NCBI RefSeq assembly: GCF_001905825.1 | Contig: NZ_LIVV01000008.1 | Span: 62,001 to 126,000, forward strand | Direction: 5' to 3' | Length of the DNA: 64,000 bases | Source: Streptomyces sp. CB02009 | GTDB lineage: Bacteria; Actinomycetota; Actinomycetes; Streptomycetales; Streptomycetaceae | Shown: piece by piece, positions 9,026 through 17,069 of the stretch | Position numbering within the stretch: position 1 is the first letter of the stretch | How the letters are laid out: the number at the start of each line of letters is the position of its first letter | Made by a program: the position numbers and the translations under genes | The notes under the pieces: generated by a model | What the model was told of the DNA's origin: nothing | Database searches by the model: none | The model's input: the letters and a program-made list of their open reading frames with translations, nothing else

Positions 9026-9168
9026 GCGCGGGCAGCCACATAGGCACGACACCGGCGCTCCCCACCGCGCAGCCGGCGCGGTGGTGGGCGCCGTTGTCCT
9101 TTTCCCGGTCGCGCTAAAGTCAGCGCCATTCCGCGGGCGCCCGCCCGCGGCCGGCCAGGGAGCGAATC

Positions 9169-9726
9169 GTGCTGATCCCCCACGACACCCGGATCGCCCT
9201 CGACACAGTCGTCGATCTGATGAACACCGCGCCGCAGGGCGACCGGCCCGACGAGCTCGCGGACATCCCGGGACTGCGGACCTTCGTCCGCGCGCACAAG
9301 ATCAGCGACGTGGGCGACCTCGGAGCGGCCGATCTGCGGGCCGTGCGCGAGGTGCGCGAGAAGTTCGCGGCGGTCTTCTCCGCGCCTGAGGCCCGGATCG
9401 CGGCCCCGCTGATCAACCAGCTGGTGGCGGGTGCGGGGACCACGCCCCAGCTCACCGACCACGACGGCTACGACTGGCACGTGCACTACTTCGCGCCGGG
9501 CGCCTCGGTGGCCGACCACCTCGCGGCCGACTGCGGCATGGCGCTGGCGTTCATCGTGGTGGCGGGCGAGCAGGAGCGGCTGCGGCGCTGCGAGGCGCCG
9601 GACTGCGGCCGGGCCTTCGTCGACCTCTCCCGCAACCGCTCGCGCCGCTACTGCGACAGCCGCACCTGCGGCAACCGCCTGCACGTGGCCGCGTACCGGG
9701 CGCGCCGCAAGGAGGCCGCGGGCTGA
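9169..9726 (+). CDS. CGNR zinc-finger / ABATE-domain regulator
   Basis: 185 aa. An N-terminal ABATE domain (putative stress-induced regulatory domain) is followed at about residues 143-178 by the CGNR zinc finger: CEAPDC ... RRYCDSRTCGNRLHVAAYRARRK, giving four zinc ligands. These proteins are thought to be DNA-binding transcription factors. Start GTG 9169 has AGGGAG upstream. It stands alone after ssgB; the target is unknown. Confidence 0.88.
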   Translation: MLIPHDTRIALDTVVDLMNTAPQGDRPDELADIPGLRTFVRAHKISDVGDLGAADLRAVREVREKFAAVFSAPEARIAAPLINQLVAGAGTTPQLTDHDGYDWHVHYFAPGASVADHLAADCGMALAFIVVAGEQERLRRCEAPDCGRAFVDLSRNRSRRYCDSRTCGNRLHVAAYRARRKEAAG

Positions 9727-9845
9727 GGCACCGGCCGGAGTCACGGCCGGAGCCGGCCTCACCGCCGGGGCCGGCTCCCGGTCCTTCGGCGCGGCCCGCC
9801 GCCCGACCGGGCCCTGAGCCGGGGCCGCGCCCCGGGCCGGGGCCG

Positions 9846-10010
9846 TCACAGGACGAAGAGATCGTGCACGGCGGCCATGAGCAGCAGACAGCCGATCACC
9901 CCGAGGAAGATCATCAGCGGGGGCTGGGAGAGCGCGAACAGACAGCCGCGCGGCTCTTCGGCAGGGGCATCGGGGGCGGCGGGGACGGTCTCCCGCGAGG
10001 TATCCAGCAT
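9846..10010 (-). CDS. Small single-pass membrane protein, 54 aa
   Basis: A Pro/Ala-rich soluble N-terminus is followed by one membrane helix (PPLMIFLGVIGCLLLMAAVHDLFVL) ending the protein. Start chosen at ATG 10010; binding site weak. The codon pattern is GC3-rich, supporting a real gene. Function unknown. Confidence 0.5.
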   Translation of the reverse strand: MLDTSRETVPAAPDAPAEEPRGCLFALSQPPLMIFLGVIGCLLLMAAVHDLFVL

Positions 10011-10132
10011 CTCGGGGGGATGATCGCGCACGCGGGACCCCGGAAATCCCGGAACACGCCTCACAGCAAGGGGAGTTCACCCCTTCCCGTGGATCGCCGG
10101 ACGATCACGGCAACGGGAACGGCCAGAAGCGG

Positions 10133-10549
10133 TCAGATTCCGTGCTTCTTCAGAATCGCCTCGATGTCGCTGAAGTCGTCTCCGGCCGGCGTCACGCCGG
10201 TCTGCGGCTTCGCCGTCACGGCACGCGAGGGCGACGACGCCGCCGGGGCCACCGCACCCGGCTCCGCCCCTCCGGTGGTCACCTTGCGGCCGCCCCGGCG
10301 CCGCTCCACGGCCCGGGTGGACAGGAAGAGCAGCCAGGCGGCGCCCAGGACACCGAAGCCGGCCCAGGCGACCGGACTGAACGCCGTGTCCACGAGCCAT
10401 TCGACGGCGCCCGTCATCACCAGACCGATCGGCACCAGGGAGTAGGCGGCGATCCGGGCCGCGGACAGGAATCGCTTCCGGTACGCCGTGATCGCGGCGA
10501 TGCCCAGGCCCGCCACGGACACCGCGGAGCAGATGGTCTCGGCGAGCAT
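10133..10549 (-). CDS. Membrane protein with charged tail ending DIEAILKKHGI
   Basis: 138 aa. Three hydrophobic helices fill residues 5-80, followed by a Ser/Pro/Ala linker and a short amphipathic end, SDIEAILKKHGI. ATG 10549 is chosen because GGAGG lies 5 nt upstream; an ATG at 10585 would add 12 residues. The separated C-terminal helix looks like a docking peptide (inference). No family recognised. Confidence 0.72.
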   Translation of the reverse strand: MLAETICSAVSVAGLGIAAITAYRKRFLSAARIAAYSLVPIGLVMTGAVEWLVDTAFSPVAWAGFGVLGAAWLLFLSTRAVERRRGGRKVTTGGAEPGAVAPAASSPSRAVTAKPQTGVTPAGDDFSDIEAILKKHGI

Positions 10550-10731
10550 GCGGTCCTCCAGGTCCGGGTGATACGTCCCTTCCATCCTGCACCGGCGAGG
10601 CCCTCCGCGGCCATGTCCCGGGCCCGGTCTCAGGGAGATCTCCGGGTCGCCCCGCCCGGATCTCCTCCCCAGGTCCCGGTCGGGAGACGTCGGGAGACAC
10701 CCGCTCCTCCCTGGTGAGGGAGACTGCTGTC

Positions 10732-11247
10732 ATGAGTGACTCCACCACCGCACCCGCCTCCCCCGTCGTCGTCGAGGCGTGGTTCGACCTCCAGTGCCCC
10801 GACTGCTTCCAGGCCCTCGACGACGTCCGCGCGCTCCGCGAGAAGTACGGCGACCGGCTCGACGTACAGCTGCGGCACTTCCCGCTCGCGAAGCACAAGC
10901 ACGCGTACGCCGCCGCGCAGGCCGCCGAGGAGGCCTTCGAGCAGGGCAAGGGCTGGGCGTACGCGGAGGCGCTGCTCGCCAGGACGGCGGAGCTGGGCGA
11001 GCGGGGCGAGCCGGTGCTCATGGAGGTCGCCTCGGAACTCGGCCTGGACGCCGAGGAGTTCGACACGGCGCTGATCGACGGCCGGCACCTCCTGACCGTC
11101 GACGCGGACGAGGCCGAGGGCAAGGCGATCAAGGTCACCGGCACCCCGACCTATGTCGTCGACGGCGTGCGGCTGGACGGCGGCCAGAGCCAGGACGGTC
11201 TGCGCGGGCGCATCGAGGAGATCGCCGACCGCCTCCTGGCGGGCTGA
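10732..11247 (+). CDS. DsbA-family thioredoxin-fold oxidoreductase
   Basis: 171 aa. Thioredoxin fold with active-site CPDC (residues 19-22, in WFDLQCPDCFQAL), a helical insert, and a cis-Pro loop GTPTYVVDG, as in DsbA/FrnE-like proteins. No signal peptide is visible, so it acts in the cytoplasm. ATG 10732 is the likely start; GAGGGAG lies about 12 nt upstream. Confidence 0.9.
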   Translation: MSDSTTAPASPVVVEAWFDLQCPDCFQALDDVRALREKYGDRLDVQLRHFPLAKHKHAYAAAQAAEEAFEQGKGWAYAEALLARTAELGERGEPVLMEVASELGLDAEEFDTALIDGRHLLTVDADEAEGKAIKVTGTPTYVVDGVRLDGGQSQDGLRGRIEEIADRLLAG

Positions 11248-11279
11248 GGGCCGCGGGCCCGGAGCTCCGGCCGCGGCCC
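11248..11279. terminator. Convergent terminator palindrome
   Basis: GGGCCGCGG (11248-11256) pairs with CCGCGGCCC (11271-11279); the inner GGAGCTCC is itself palindromic. It fills the gap between the converging DsbA-like and GNAT genes. Confidence 0.65.
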
Positions 11280-11290
11280 GCCGCCCTCCC

Positions 11291-12130
11291 CTACCGCAGC
11301 GCCTTCGCGCTGTTGACGTAGGTCGTGCGGTAGCCCAGCGACTCGTAGAGCCGGATCGCCGGGGTGTTGCCCGCGAAGACGTGCAGTCCGAGCAGGGTCT
11401 CCCCGGCCTCCCGCGCGACCCGCTCGGCGAGCAGCATCAGCGCCCGCCCGTAGCCGTGGCCGCGGTGCGCCTCCTCGACCTCGATGTCGTACACGAAGGC
11501 GGCCCGGCGGCCCTCCTCGAGCTCGATCCGGCCGGTCCACAGGAACCCGGCGGGCCGTCCGTCCCGGACGACCACGTGGATCGCGACCCCCGGCGTGGCG
11601 AGGCCTTCGGGAAGGTACCGCGCGTGGCTGCTCTCGGCCTTGGCGCGGGCCTGCTCCTCGGGCACCCCGCGGTCGATCCAGCTCCGCGCGAAGCCCTCCT
11701 TGGCCCGCGCCTCCCACTCCGTGTACTCGGCCCCGGTCATCGGCCGCACCTCGACGCCCTCCGGCAGGGCCGGCGGCTCGGCGGGCAGCTCCTTGACCAT
11801 GTTCCGGCTGCGCTCGGTGTAGCCGAGCGAGCGGGCCATCCGCAGCGCCGGTCCGGCGTCGGCGGGCACGGAGACCTGGACCTCGACGCAGCCCCAGCCC
11901 CGCAGCACCTCCTCGGAGGCCAGCGCCGCGACCGTGGCGCGGCCCCGCCCCCGGTCCGGCTCGTGGACCCCGAGGCGGCTGATCACGCCGGAGGCGGCGC
12001 CGAAGCCGGGGTCGGTGGAGAGGTGCACGGAACCGACGCGGCGGCTGTTCACACACACGTCGTAAGTACGGGAACGGCCGCCGTCGGGCGTCTGCTGAAG
12101 CGGCTCGGCCGGCCGCAGGGTGGTGGTCAT
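11291..12130 (-). CDS. Double-GNAT N-acetyltransferase
   Basis: 279 aa, about twice a single GNAT domain. The N-terminal half has a degenerate acetyl-CoA loop (DRGRGRATVAAL) and the C-terminal half a good one (EEAHRGHGYGRALMLL, then NTPAIRLYESLGY). The pattern resembles mycothiol-synthase-like tandem GNATs, but the substrate cannot be read from sequence. ATG 12130 is preferred over 12166, neither with a strong binding site. It lies 55 nt downstream of pabC on the same strand. Confidence 0.85.
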   Translation of the reverse strand: MTTTLRPAEPLQQTPDGGRSRTYDVCVNSRRVGSVHLSTDPGFGAASGVISRLGVHEPDRGRGRATVAALASEEVLRGWGCVEVQVSVPADAGPALRMARSLGYTERSRNMVKELPAEPPALPEGVEVRPMTGAEYTEWEARAKEGFARSWIDRGVPEEQARAKAESSHARYLPEGLATPGVAIHVVVRDGRPAGFLWTGRIELEEGRRAAFVYDIEVEEAHRGHGYGRALMLLAERVAREAGETLLGLHVFAGNTPAIRLYESLGYRTTYVNSAKALR

Positions 12131-12185
12131 CAGTCGTGTTCTACCCACCCGGAGGCCGTCCGTCATCAGGTTTTGCGCGAGGCGG

Positions 12186-13016
12186 CTACCCGAGGCGCGG
12201 ATCCCGGTCCCGCGCGGCGTGCTCGTCGAAGATCCGCATGGCCTTGGCGGTGACCGGGCCGGGGGCCGGCGACAGCTCGCGTCCGTCGACGCGGTGCACG
12301 GCCTGGACGTCGCGGAGCGTCGAGGTCAGGAAGATCTCGTCGGCGCTCTCCAGGACGTCCAGCGGCAGATCGGCCTCCTGCGCACCGGTCCACGCGACGG
12401 TCAGGGCGCGGGTGATGCCCGCGAGGCAGCCGGAGGAGACGGGCGGGGTGAGGATCCGGCCGTCGACCACGACGAAGACGTTGGAGCCGGTGCCTTCGCA
12501 GAGCTGCCCCACCGTGTTGGCGAAGAGCGCCTCGGAGCCGCCCTGCTCGCGCGCCCGGGCGAGGGCGACCACGTTCTCGGCGTACGAGGTGGTCTTGAGC
12601 CCGGTGAGGGCGCCGCGCTCGTTGCGCGTCCAGGGCACGGTGATCACAGCGGTGGAGTCGGCGCGGCGGCCGGTCTCCCCCAGGCCGACGACCAGGCTGG
12701 TCCCCGCGTCGCCGCGCTCCGAGCCGAGCGGCGAGAGGCCGCCGGTGTACGTGATGCGGAGCCGGCCGAGTTCCATCGGGTTGGCGTCGAGGACGGCGGC
12801 GCAGGCGCGCCGGACCTCGTCGAGGTCCGGGTCGGGCAGGCCGAGGCCGCGGGCGGAGCGGGTGAGGCGCTCCAGGTGGAGGGTGAGGGCGAAGGTCTCG
12901 CCGCGTACCGCCTTGACCGTCTCGAAGATGCCGTCGCCGACGGTCAGTCCGTGGTCCAGTACGGAGACCAGGGCGGTCTCCGCGTCGTGCAGCCCGCCGT
13001 TGACCCAGATTTTCAT
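12186..13016 (-). CDS. pabC: Aminodeoxychorismate lyase (class IV aminotransferase)
   Basis: 276 aa. Fold-type IV PLP enzyme: N-terminal MKIWVNGG, LDHGLTVGDGIFET, the lysine in LTGLKTTSYAENVVA as the likely Schiff-base residue, and LCEGTGSNVFVV near the cofactor phosphate. Position directly after pabB, with a 4-nt ATGA overlap, points to conversion of 4-amino-4-deoxychorismate to p-aminobenzoate for folate. Sequence alone would also allow a branched-chain or D-amino acid aminotransferase. Confidence 0.85.
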   Translation of the reverse strand: MKIWVNGGLHDAETALVSVLDHGLTVGDGIFETVKAVRGETFALTLHLERLTRSARGLGLPDPDLDEVRRACAAVLDANPMELGRLRITYTGGLSPLGSERGDAGTSLVVGLGETGRRADSTAVITVPWTRNERGALTGLKTTSYAENVVALARAREQGGSEALFANTVGQLCEGTGSNVFVVVDGRILTPPVSSGCLAGITRALTVAWTGAQEADLPLDVLESADEIFLTSTLRDVQAVHRVDGRELSPAPGPVTAKAMRIFDEHAARDRDPRLG

Positions 13017-14080
13017 CGAGAAGTGGCCTTTCCGCTCGCCTCAAGGGCGCCTGACTCGTAAGCGCCCGACGCTATCGCGACCAGCCGGGACGCCTTCAGC
13101 TCGGTCTCCTCCCACTCGCGCTCCGGGTCGGAGCCCCAGGTGATCCCGGCGCCGGTGCCGAAGCGGAGCACGCCTTCGGCGCGGTCGATCCAGAAGGTCC
13201 TTATCCCGACGGCCAGCTCCGCCGTGCCCGCGTCGGCGTCGACCCAGCCGACGCCTCCGCAGTACGGGCCGCGGGGGGCGGTCTCCAGGGACTCGATGAT
13301 CCGCAGCGCGCTCGACTTGGGCGCGCCGGTCACGGAGCCGGGCGGGAAGGCGGCGTCGAGCAGCTCGGGCCAGCCGGCGTCCTCGCGCAGCAGGCCGGTG
13401 ACCGTGGAGACGAGGTGGACGAGGCCGGGGTGCTCCTCGATCGCGCAGAGGGCGGGGACGGCGACGGATCCGGTCTCGCTGACGCGCCCCAGGTCGTTGC
13501 GGACGAGGTCGACGATCATCACGTTCTCCGCGTGGTCCTTGGGGAGGAGGTCGGCGGCGGTGCGGCCGGTCCCCTTGATGGGACCGGAGGAGATCAGCGC
13601 CCCCTCCCTGCGGAGGAAGAGCTCGGGAGAGGCGGTGGCGATCTCCACGCCGTGCGCGGGCAGCCGGATCGTCCCGGCGTAGGGGGCGGGGTTGCCCCGG
13701 GCGAGGAGAGCGGTGAGGGCGTCGACGTCGGCGGCGGCCGGATCCGGCAGCGGCGCGGTCAGCACCCGGCAGAGGTTCGCCTGGTAGACCTCGCCGCGCG
13801 CGATGTGCTCGCGCACGCGCCGGACGCCCGCGGTGTACGCGGTGCGGTCGAGGGAGGACGTCCAGTCACCGGCGGCGGGGCCGCGCCAGCCTCCGGGGAC
13901 GGGCGCGGGGATGGGGTCGGGCCGCACGTCCCCGAAGCGGGCGCAGGTCAGACGGCCCTCGAAGTCCGCGCAGACGGCCCAGAAGCCGGCGGAGTCCAGG
14001 GCTTCGGGGTCGTGGGTGACGTCCCGGAGGTCGGTCGCGAGGAGGCCGCCGAAGCGGGCCAGCGGAGCAAGGTCGTACAC
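13013..14080 (-). CDS. pabB: Aminodeoxychorismate synthase component I
   Basis: 355 aa. Chorismate-binding fold with IATASPELFLRREG, DHAENVMIVDLVRNDLGR, PGSVTGAPKSSALRIIE and the C-terminal GAGITWGSDPEREWEET. The motif PIKGT carries the lysine typical of PabB; anthranilate synthase TrpE has PIAGT, so this makes aminodeoxychorismate. The start is GTG 14080. It lacks an N-terminal glutaminase fusion, so ammonia must come from a separate PabA/TrpG. Confidence 0.92.
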   Translation of the reverse strand: MYDLAPLARFGGLLATDLRDVTHDPEALDSAGFWAVCADFEGRLTCARFGDVRPDPIPAPVPGGWRGPAAGDWTSSLDRTAYTAGVRRVREHIARGEVYQANLCRVLTAPLPDPAAADVDALTALLARGNPAPYAGTIRLPAHGVEIATASPELFLRREGALISSGPIKGTGRTAADLLPKDHAENVMIVDLVRNDLGRVSETGSVAVPALCAIEEHPGLVHLVSTVTGLLREDAGWPELLDAAFPPGSVTGAPKSSALRIIESLETAPRGPYCGGVGWVDADAGTAELAVGIRTFWIDRAEGVLRFGTGAGITWGSDPEREWEETELKASRLVAIASGAYESGALEASGKATSR

Positions 14081-14241
14081 GCATCGAGTCTAGGTCCGCC
14101 GGAGGAGGGACACCGGGGCACGGGCGCCGGGGCTCCGCGCCACCTCCCGGGCACGGCGAGTGAACGGCACGGGAACCCTCCGGGACGCACCGCCGGGCAC
14201 CGGGATCGGCGCGCAGGTCAGCACGCTGCGGAAACGCGTTT

Positions 14242-14269
14242 TTGTGCTGGCCCAGGAATCCGCTAGAGT
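14242..14269 (+). promoter_or_regulatory. Promoter of the tRNA cluster
   Basis: TTGTGC (14242-14247) and TAGAGT (14264-14269) are 16 nt apart; shifting the -35 one base to TTTGTG gives 17. The first tRNA begins 43 nt downstream. Confidence 0.6.
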
Positions 14270-14311
14270 TCAACACGTCGCCGGGACGCGCAAGCGAAAC
14301 GGAAACGACAA

Positions 14312-14384
14312 GCGGACGTGGCTCAGTTGGTAGAGCATCACCTTGCCAAGGTGAGGGTCGCGAGTTCGAATCTCGTCGTCCGCT
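14312..14384 (+). tRNA. tRNA-Gly(GCC)
   Basis: 73 nt. Acceptor GCGGACG/CGTCCGC, anticodon stem TCACC/GGTGA around TTGCCAA (anticodon GCC), T loop TTCGAAT. First gene of the cluster. CCA is not encoded. Confidence 0.97.
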
Positions 14385-14423
14385 CGATGTGGGGGATCTT
14401 CCCGAACCCCTGTATTCACTCCT

Positions 14424-14494
14424 GGTGGAGTGGCCGAGAGGCGAGGCAACGGCCTGCAAAGCCGTCTACACGGGTTCAAATCCCGTCTCCACCT
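14424..14494 (+). tRNA. tRNA-Cys(GCA)
   Basis: 71 nt plus a genomically encoded CCA (14495-14497). Acceptor GGTGGAG/CTCCACC, anticodon loop CTGCAAA (anticodon GCA), discriminator T as expected for tRNA-Cys. Confidence 0.97.
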
Positions 14495-14498
14495 CCAA

Positions 14499-14570
14499 GC
14501 GCGATTAGCTCAGCGGGAGAGCGCTTCCCTGACACGGAAGAGGTCACTGGTTCAATCCCAGTATCGCGCA
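14499..14570 (+). tRNA. tRNA-Val(GAC), copy 1
   Basis: 72 nt. Acceptor GCGCGAT/ATCGCGC, anticodon stem CTTCC/GGAAG around CTGACAC (anticodon GAC). It starts 1 nt after the CCA of tRNA-Cys. Confidence 0.97.
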
Positions 14571-14609
14571 CGCAGAACAACCGAAGATCCGGTCCTCACC
14601 GACCGTCCC

Positions 14610-14681
14610 GCGCGATTAGCTCAGCGGGAGAGCGCTTCCCTGACACGGAAGAGGTCACTGGTTCAATCCCAGTATCGCGCA
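14610..14681 (+). tRNA. tRNA-Val(GAC), copy 2
   Basis: Identical over 72 nt to copies 1 and 3; the 39-nt spacer before it is unrelated to the next spacer. Confidence 0.97.
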
Positions 14682-14722
14682 CGCAGTACGCAGTACCTTC
14701 GGGTACGCCGTGTGCACCACCC

Positions 14723-14794
14723 GCGCGATTAGCTCAGCGGGAGAGCGCTTCCCTGACACGGAAGAGGTCACTGGTTCAATCCCAGTATCGCGCA
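14723..14794 (+). tRNA. tRNA-Val(GAC), copy 3
   Basis: Third identical 72-nt copy, 41 nt after the second. A terminator hairpin follows within 6 nt. Confidence 0.97.
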
Positions 14795-14799
14795 CCACC

Positions 14800-14839
14800 G
14801 AAGAGCCCCCGGCCGCATCTCGCGGTCGGGGGCTTCTTC
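14800..14839 (+). terminator. Terminator of the tRNA cluster
   Basis: Arms 14800-14816 and 14822-14839 form a stem of about 17 bp with one bulge and one G-T pair, followed by C/T-rich sequence, right after the last tRNA. Confidence 0.8.
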
Positions 14840-14887
14840 ATGCGCGAGAGGCTCCGCGTGCACCGGGAGGCCCGGTGCACCGCTCCG

Positions 14888-15178
14888 TCAGGAGGAGAAG
14901 AGCATCCGGCCGAAACCGCGCTGGCGGTAGTGACCGCCGCCGTGGTGGCCGCCGTGGTGCGGGGCACCCCAGGCGGGGGCGGCGGGCTGCGCGGCCGGGT
15001 AGGCCTGCGGAGCCGGCGGGGCGGGCGGGGCCTGCTGGACCCACTGGGACTCCAGGCGGGTCAGGGCCTCCAGCTCGCCGTAGTCCAGGAATATCCCGCG
15101 GCAGCCGCTGCACTGCTCGATCTGGACGCCGTTGCGGTTGTACGTGTGCATGGCCGCATGGCACTTGGGACACTGCAT
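14888..15178 (-). CDS. TFIIB-type zinc-ribbon protein
   Basis: 96 aa. The N-terminal ribbon is MQCPKCHAAM ... IEQCSGCRGIFLDYGEL (residues 1-40, four Cys), the zf-TFIIB family. A Pro/Ala-rich linker and a His/Gly-rich tail (HHGGHHGGGH) follow; the tail could bind extra metal (inference). Start at ATG 15178; GGAG lies about 12 nt upstream. Function unknown. Confidence 0.85.
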   Translation of the reverse strand: MQCPKCHAAMHTYNRNGVQIEQCSGCRGIFLDYGELEALTRLESQWVQQAPPAPPAPQAYPAAQPAAPAWGAPHHGGHHGGGHYRQRGFGRMLFSS

Positions 15179-15224
15179 GGTCGGCTCAACTCCCTGACTT
15201 CGCCGTACGAATGGTGGCTTCACC

Positions 15225-16229
15225 TTACGTGGACGCCGTCGGGGCCGAGTCGGTTCGATGCCCGGCGATACGGGCGCAGGTGTCGATCATCACGTCCTCG
15301 ACCTCGTCGAGCGGCCGGCCCTCGGCCGTGGACTTGGCGACGGCGAGCGCCGCCGTCTGGACCGTCAGGGCACGGGCGGGCACATCCAGTTGGGCCCAGG
15401 GGTCCGCGCCCACGGCCGGGCCGCCGGCCTCCTGGTACGCCCCGAGGAAGCGGGACCAGATCTCCGGCGGCAGGATGCCGGCCGCGAACCAGGCCGCGGG
15501 GCGGGCCAGATCCCACGCGGGGTCGCCGAGGCCGGCGTCGTCCGGGTCGATGAGCCGCCAGGGCGCGGAGGGCGGGGTCGGCACGCCCTCGGACTTCGCG
15601 GGCTCGGCGGGCTCGGCGGACTCCTCGTCGCGGACCAGTTGGCCCAGGTGGAAGTCGCCGTGGCAGAGGAGCCGGGGGCCGTCCGTCGCGGCGCCGTCGG
15701 GGACCGAGCTCCAGGCGGCCAGGACGGTCGCGGCGGCCGGGTGGTCCGGTGCCGTCCGGCGCATCCGGTCCACGGCGAGCGCCGCCTTGGCGGGAGCCCT
15801 CATCCCGGGAAGCCGGATCGCCGCCCCGTCGGGAGGCGGGGTGCGGTGGAGCCGGGCGAGGAGCCTCGCGGCCTCCTCCCAGGGAGCGGCGTCGGGGTCC
15901 GCCGGGTCGACGGGCGAGCCGTACGGCCACAGGCTGACCGGGCGGCCGTCGAGCTCCCCCGGCGGGGAGACCGTGAGCGGCGGGAGGAAGACCTCGCGGA
16001 CGTCCGGGTGGGCCGCGAGCGCGATCCGCGCCCGGTGCGCCTCGGGGTCGATGCCGGGGGCGTGCGCCTTGGCGACCAGCCGCCCGTGCCGTACGACCGT
16101 CCCGTCGTCCCGGTCCGCCAGCACCCCGACGAGACCGCCCGCGCAGCGGCAGGGCGTGCCGGGACGGTGGGCGGCGGCGTGCGCGTACGCCGCGAGGGCG
16201 TCGAGGAGGGGCCGGTCGGGGAGGTCCAC
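15225..16229 (-). CDS. Aminoglycoside phosphotransferase-fold protein
   Basis: 334 aa. The kinase-like APH fold has the catalytic loop LCHGDFHLGQLV and the metal site LIDPDDAGLGDPAWDLAR; the usual Asn of the catalytic loop (HGDxxxxN) is Gln here. The N-lobe is divergent. The substrate is unknown; members phosphorylate small molecules or sugars, so resistance cannot be inferred. GTG 16229 is chosen because a longer reading frame to 16304 would run through a terminator hairpin at 16272-16301. No strong binding site. Confidence 0.8.
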   Translation of the reverse strand: MDLPDRPLLDALAAYAHAAAHRPGTPCRCAGGLVGVLADRDDGTVVRHGRLVAKAHAPGIDPEAHRARIALAAHPDVREVFLPPLTVSPPGELDGRPVSLWPYGSPVDPADPDAAPWEEAARLLARLHRTPPPDGAAIRLPGMRAPAKAALAVDRMRRTAPDHPAAATVLAAWSSVPDGAATDGPRLLCHGDFHLGQLVRDEESAEPAEPAKSEGVPTPPSAPWRLIDPDDAGLGDPAWDLARPAAWFAAGILPPEIWSRFLGAYQEAGGPAVGADPWAQLDVPARALTVQTAALAVAKSTAEGRPLDEVEDVMIDTCARIAGHRTDSAPTAST

Positions 16230-16271
16230 GGAGGCGAGCGTACGGGGCGGGTACGGGTCGGGAACGCGCGA

Positions 16272-16301
16272 GGGCCGGTCAGCTCCCCAGCTGACCGGCC
16301 C
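16272..16301 (-). terminator. Perfect 13-bp terminator
   Basis: GGGCCGGTCAGCT (16272-16284) and its complement (16289-16301) enclose CCCC. It serves the small membrane gene upstream on the minus strand. Confidence 0.8.
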
Positions 16302-16389
16302 CACGCTGCCGTCCGCCGCACCCCCGTCCCCACGGGGTTGATGGCCGGATGTCCCGACCCGGGCCGCTCTCCCGGGTCCGGGGCGCTGC

Positions 16390-16557
16390 TCAGCGCCCCA
16401 GCATCACGCCCACGGACGACGCCTGTGTGACCACTGCCTCCCAGCCGCCGAAGACGACCACCAGCAGGGCCGCGAGAGGGAGGACCATGGCGGTGGCCAC
16501 CAGCGGGTGCCGCCGGCTCGAAGGCTGGGTGCTCGTCCGCGATGCCGTGAGGGCCAT
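16390..16557 (-). CDS. Small membrane protein, 55 aa
   Basis: A Ser/Thr/Arg-rich N-terminus, one membrane helix (LVATAMVLPLAALLVVVFGGW), then a short tail ending SVGVMLGR. ATG 16557 has a strong GGAGAGGA binding site and a terminator follows, both supporting a real gene. Function unknown. Confidence 0.7.
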   Translation of the reverse strand: MALTASRTSTQPSSRRHPLVATAMVLPLAALLVVVFGGWEAVVTQASSVGVMLGR

Positions 16558-17069
16558 GGTTCCTCTCCTGTCGTGTCTGGCGCGGCGGGTGCGTGACCTC
16601 GGGGGACGAGTGCTGCACCCGCCGCTTGACCTCAACATTAGGGAGCCGGGGGCGGCGGGACGTCATGCCCGCGTACCGACTTGCGGGCCTCCCGGAGGAT
16701 GACGACCGGTCGTGCGGCGTACTCCCCTGGGTGGAGACGGGGGTGCGGAAGCCGGGGTCTTCCCTGAGGGGTTCCGGTCGGGGCTCCGGCCGGGCACCCG
16801 GGGCGTGACTTCGCTCACTTCCCCGGCCGTCGCGCGAACGCCCTGGTCGGGGGGTGTGGGAGCCGCCTTCCGGGGCATGCCGAGCCCACCTGGGGAGGAG
16901 CGTCAACTGGGTTGGCGGGGACGGGGGTTGGGTCGGTCACCGGAGGCGTGTATTCCTCCCGCCCACCCCTCAGCACTGACAATCGATCCCGGCGCGAGGG
17001 CGCGGCCTATGAGCGCCTGCGGGCGCCACTACGTAAGCTGTGCCACGTCGAACGGACGAGGGGACGGAC
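16558..17069. other. Intergenic region of 512 nt between divergent genes
   Basis: No convincing gene, RNA or repeat. It must hold the promoters of the small membrane gene (minus) and the kinase (plus). TAAGCT at 17034-17039 is a possible kinase -10; no good -35 is visible. Confidence 0.5.

Noticed and set aside
14499..14794. Three identical 72-nt units as a CRISPR array or mobile element
   Set aside because: They are complete tRNA genes with unrelated short spacers and no adjacent cas or transposase genes.
15225..16229. Aminoglycoside resistance gene
   Set aside because: Only the general kinase fold is supported; nothing in the sequence or neighbourhood shows aminoglycoside specificity.
16230..16304. 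Longer start (16304) for the APH-fold gene
   Set aside because: It would translate through a perfect 13-bp terminator and adds no conserved residues.
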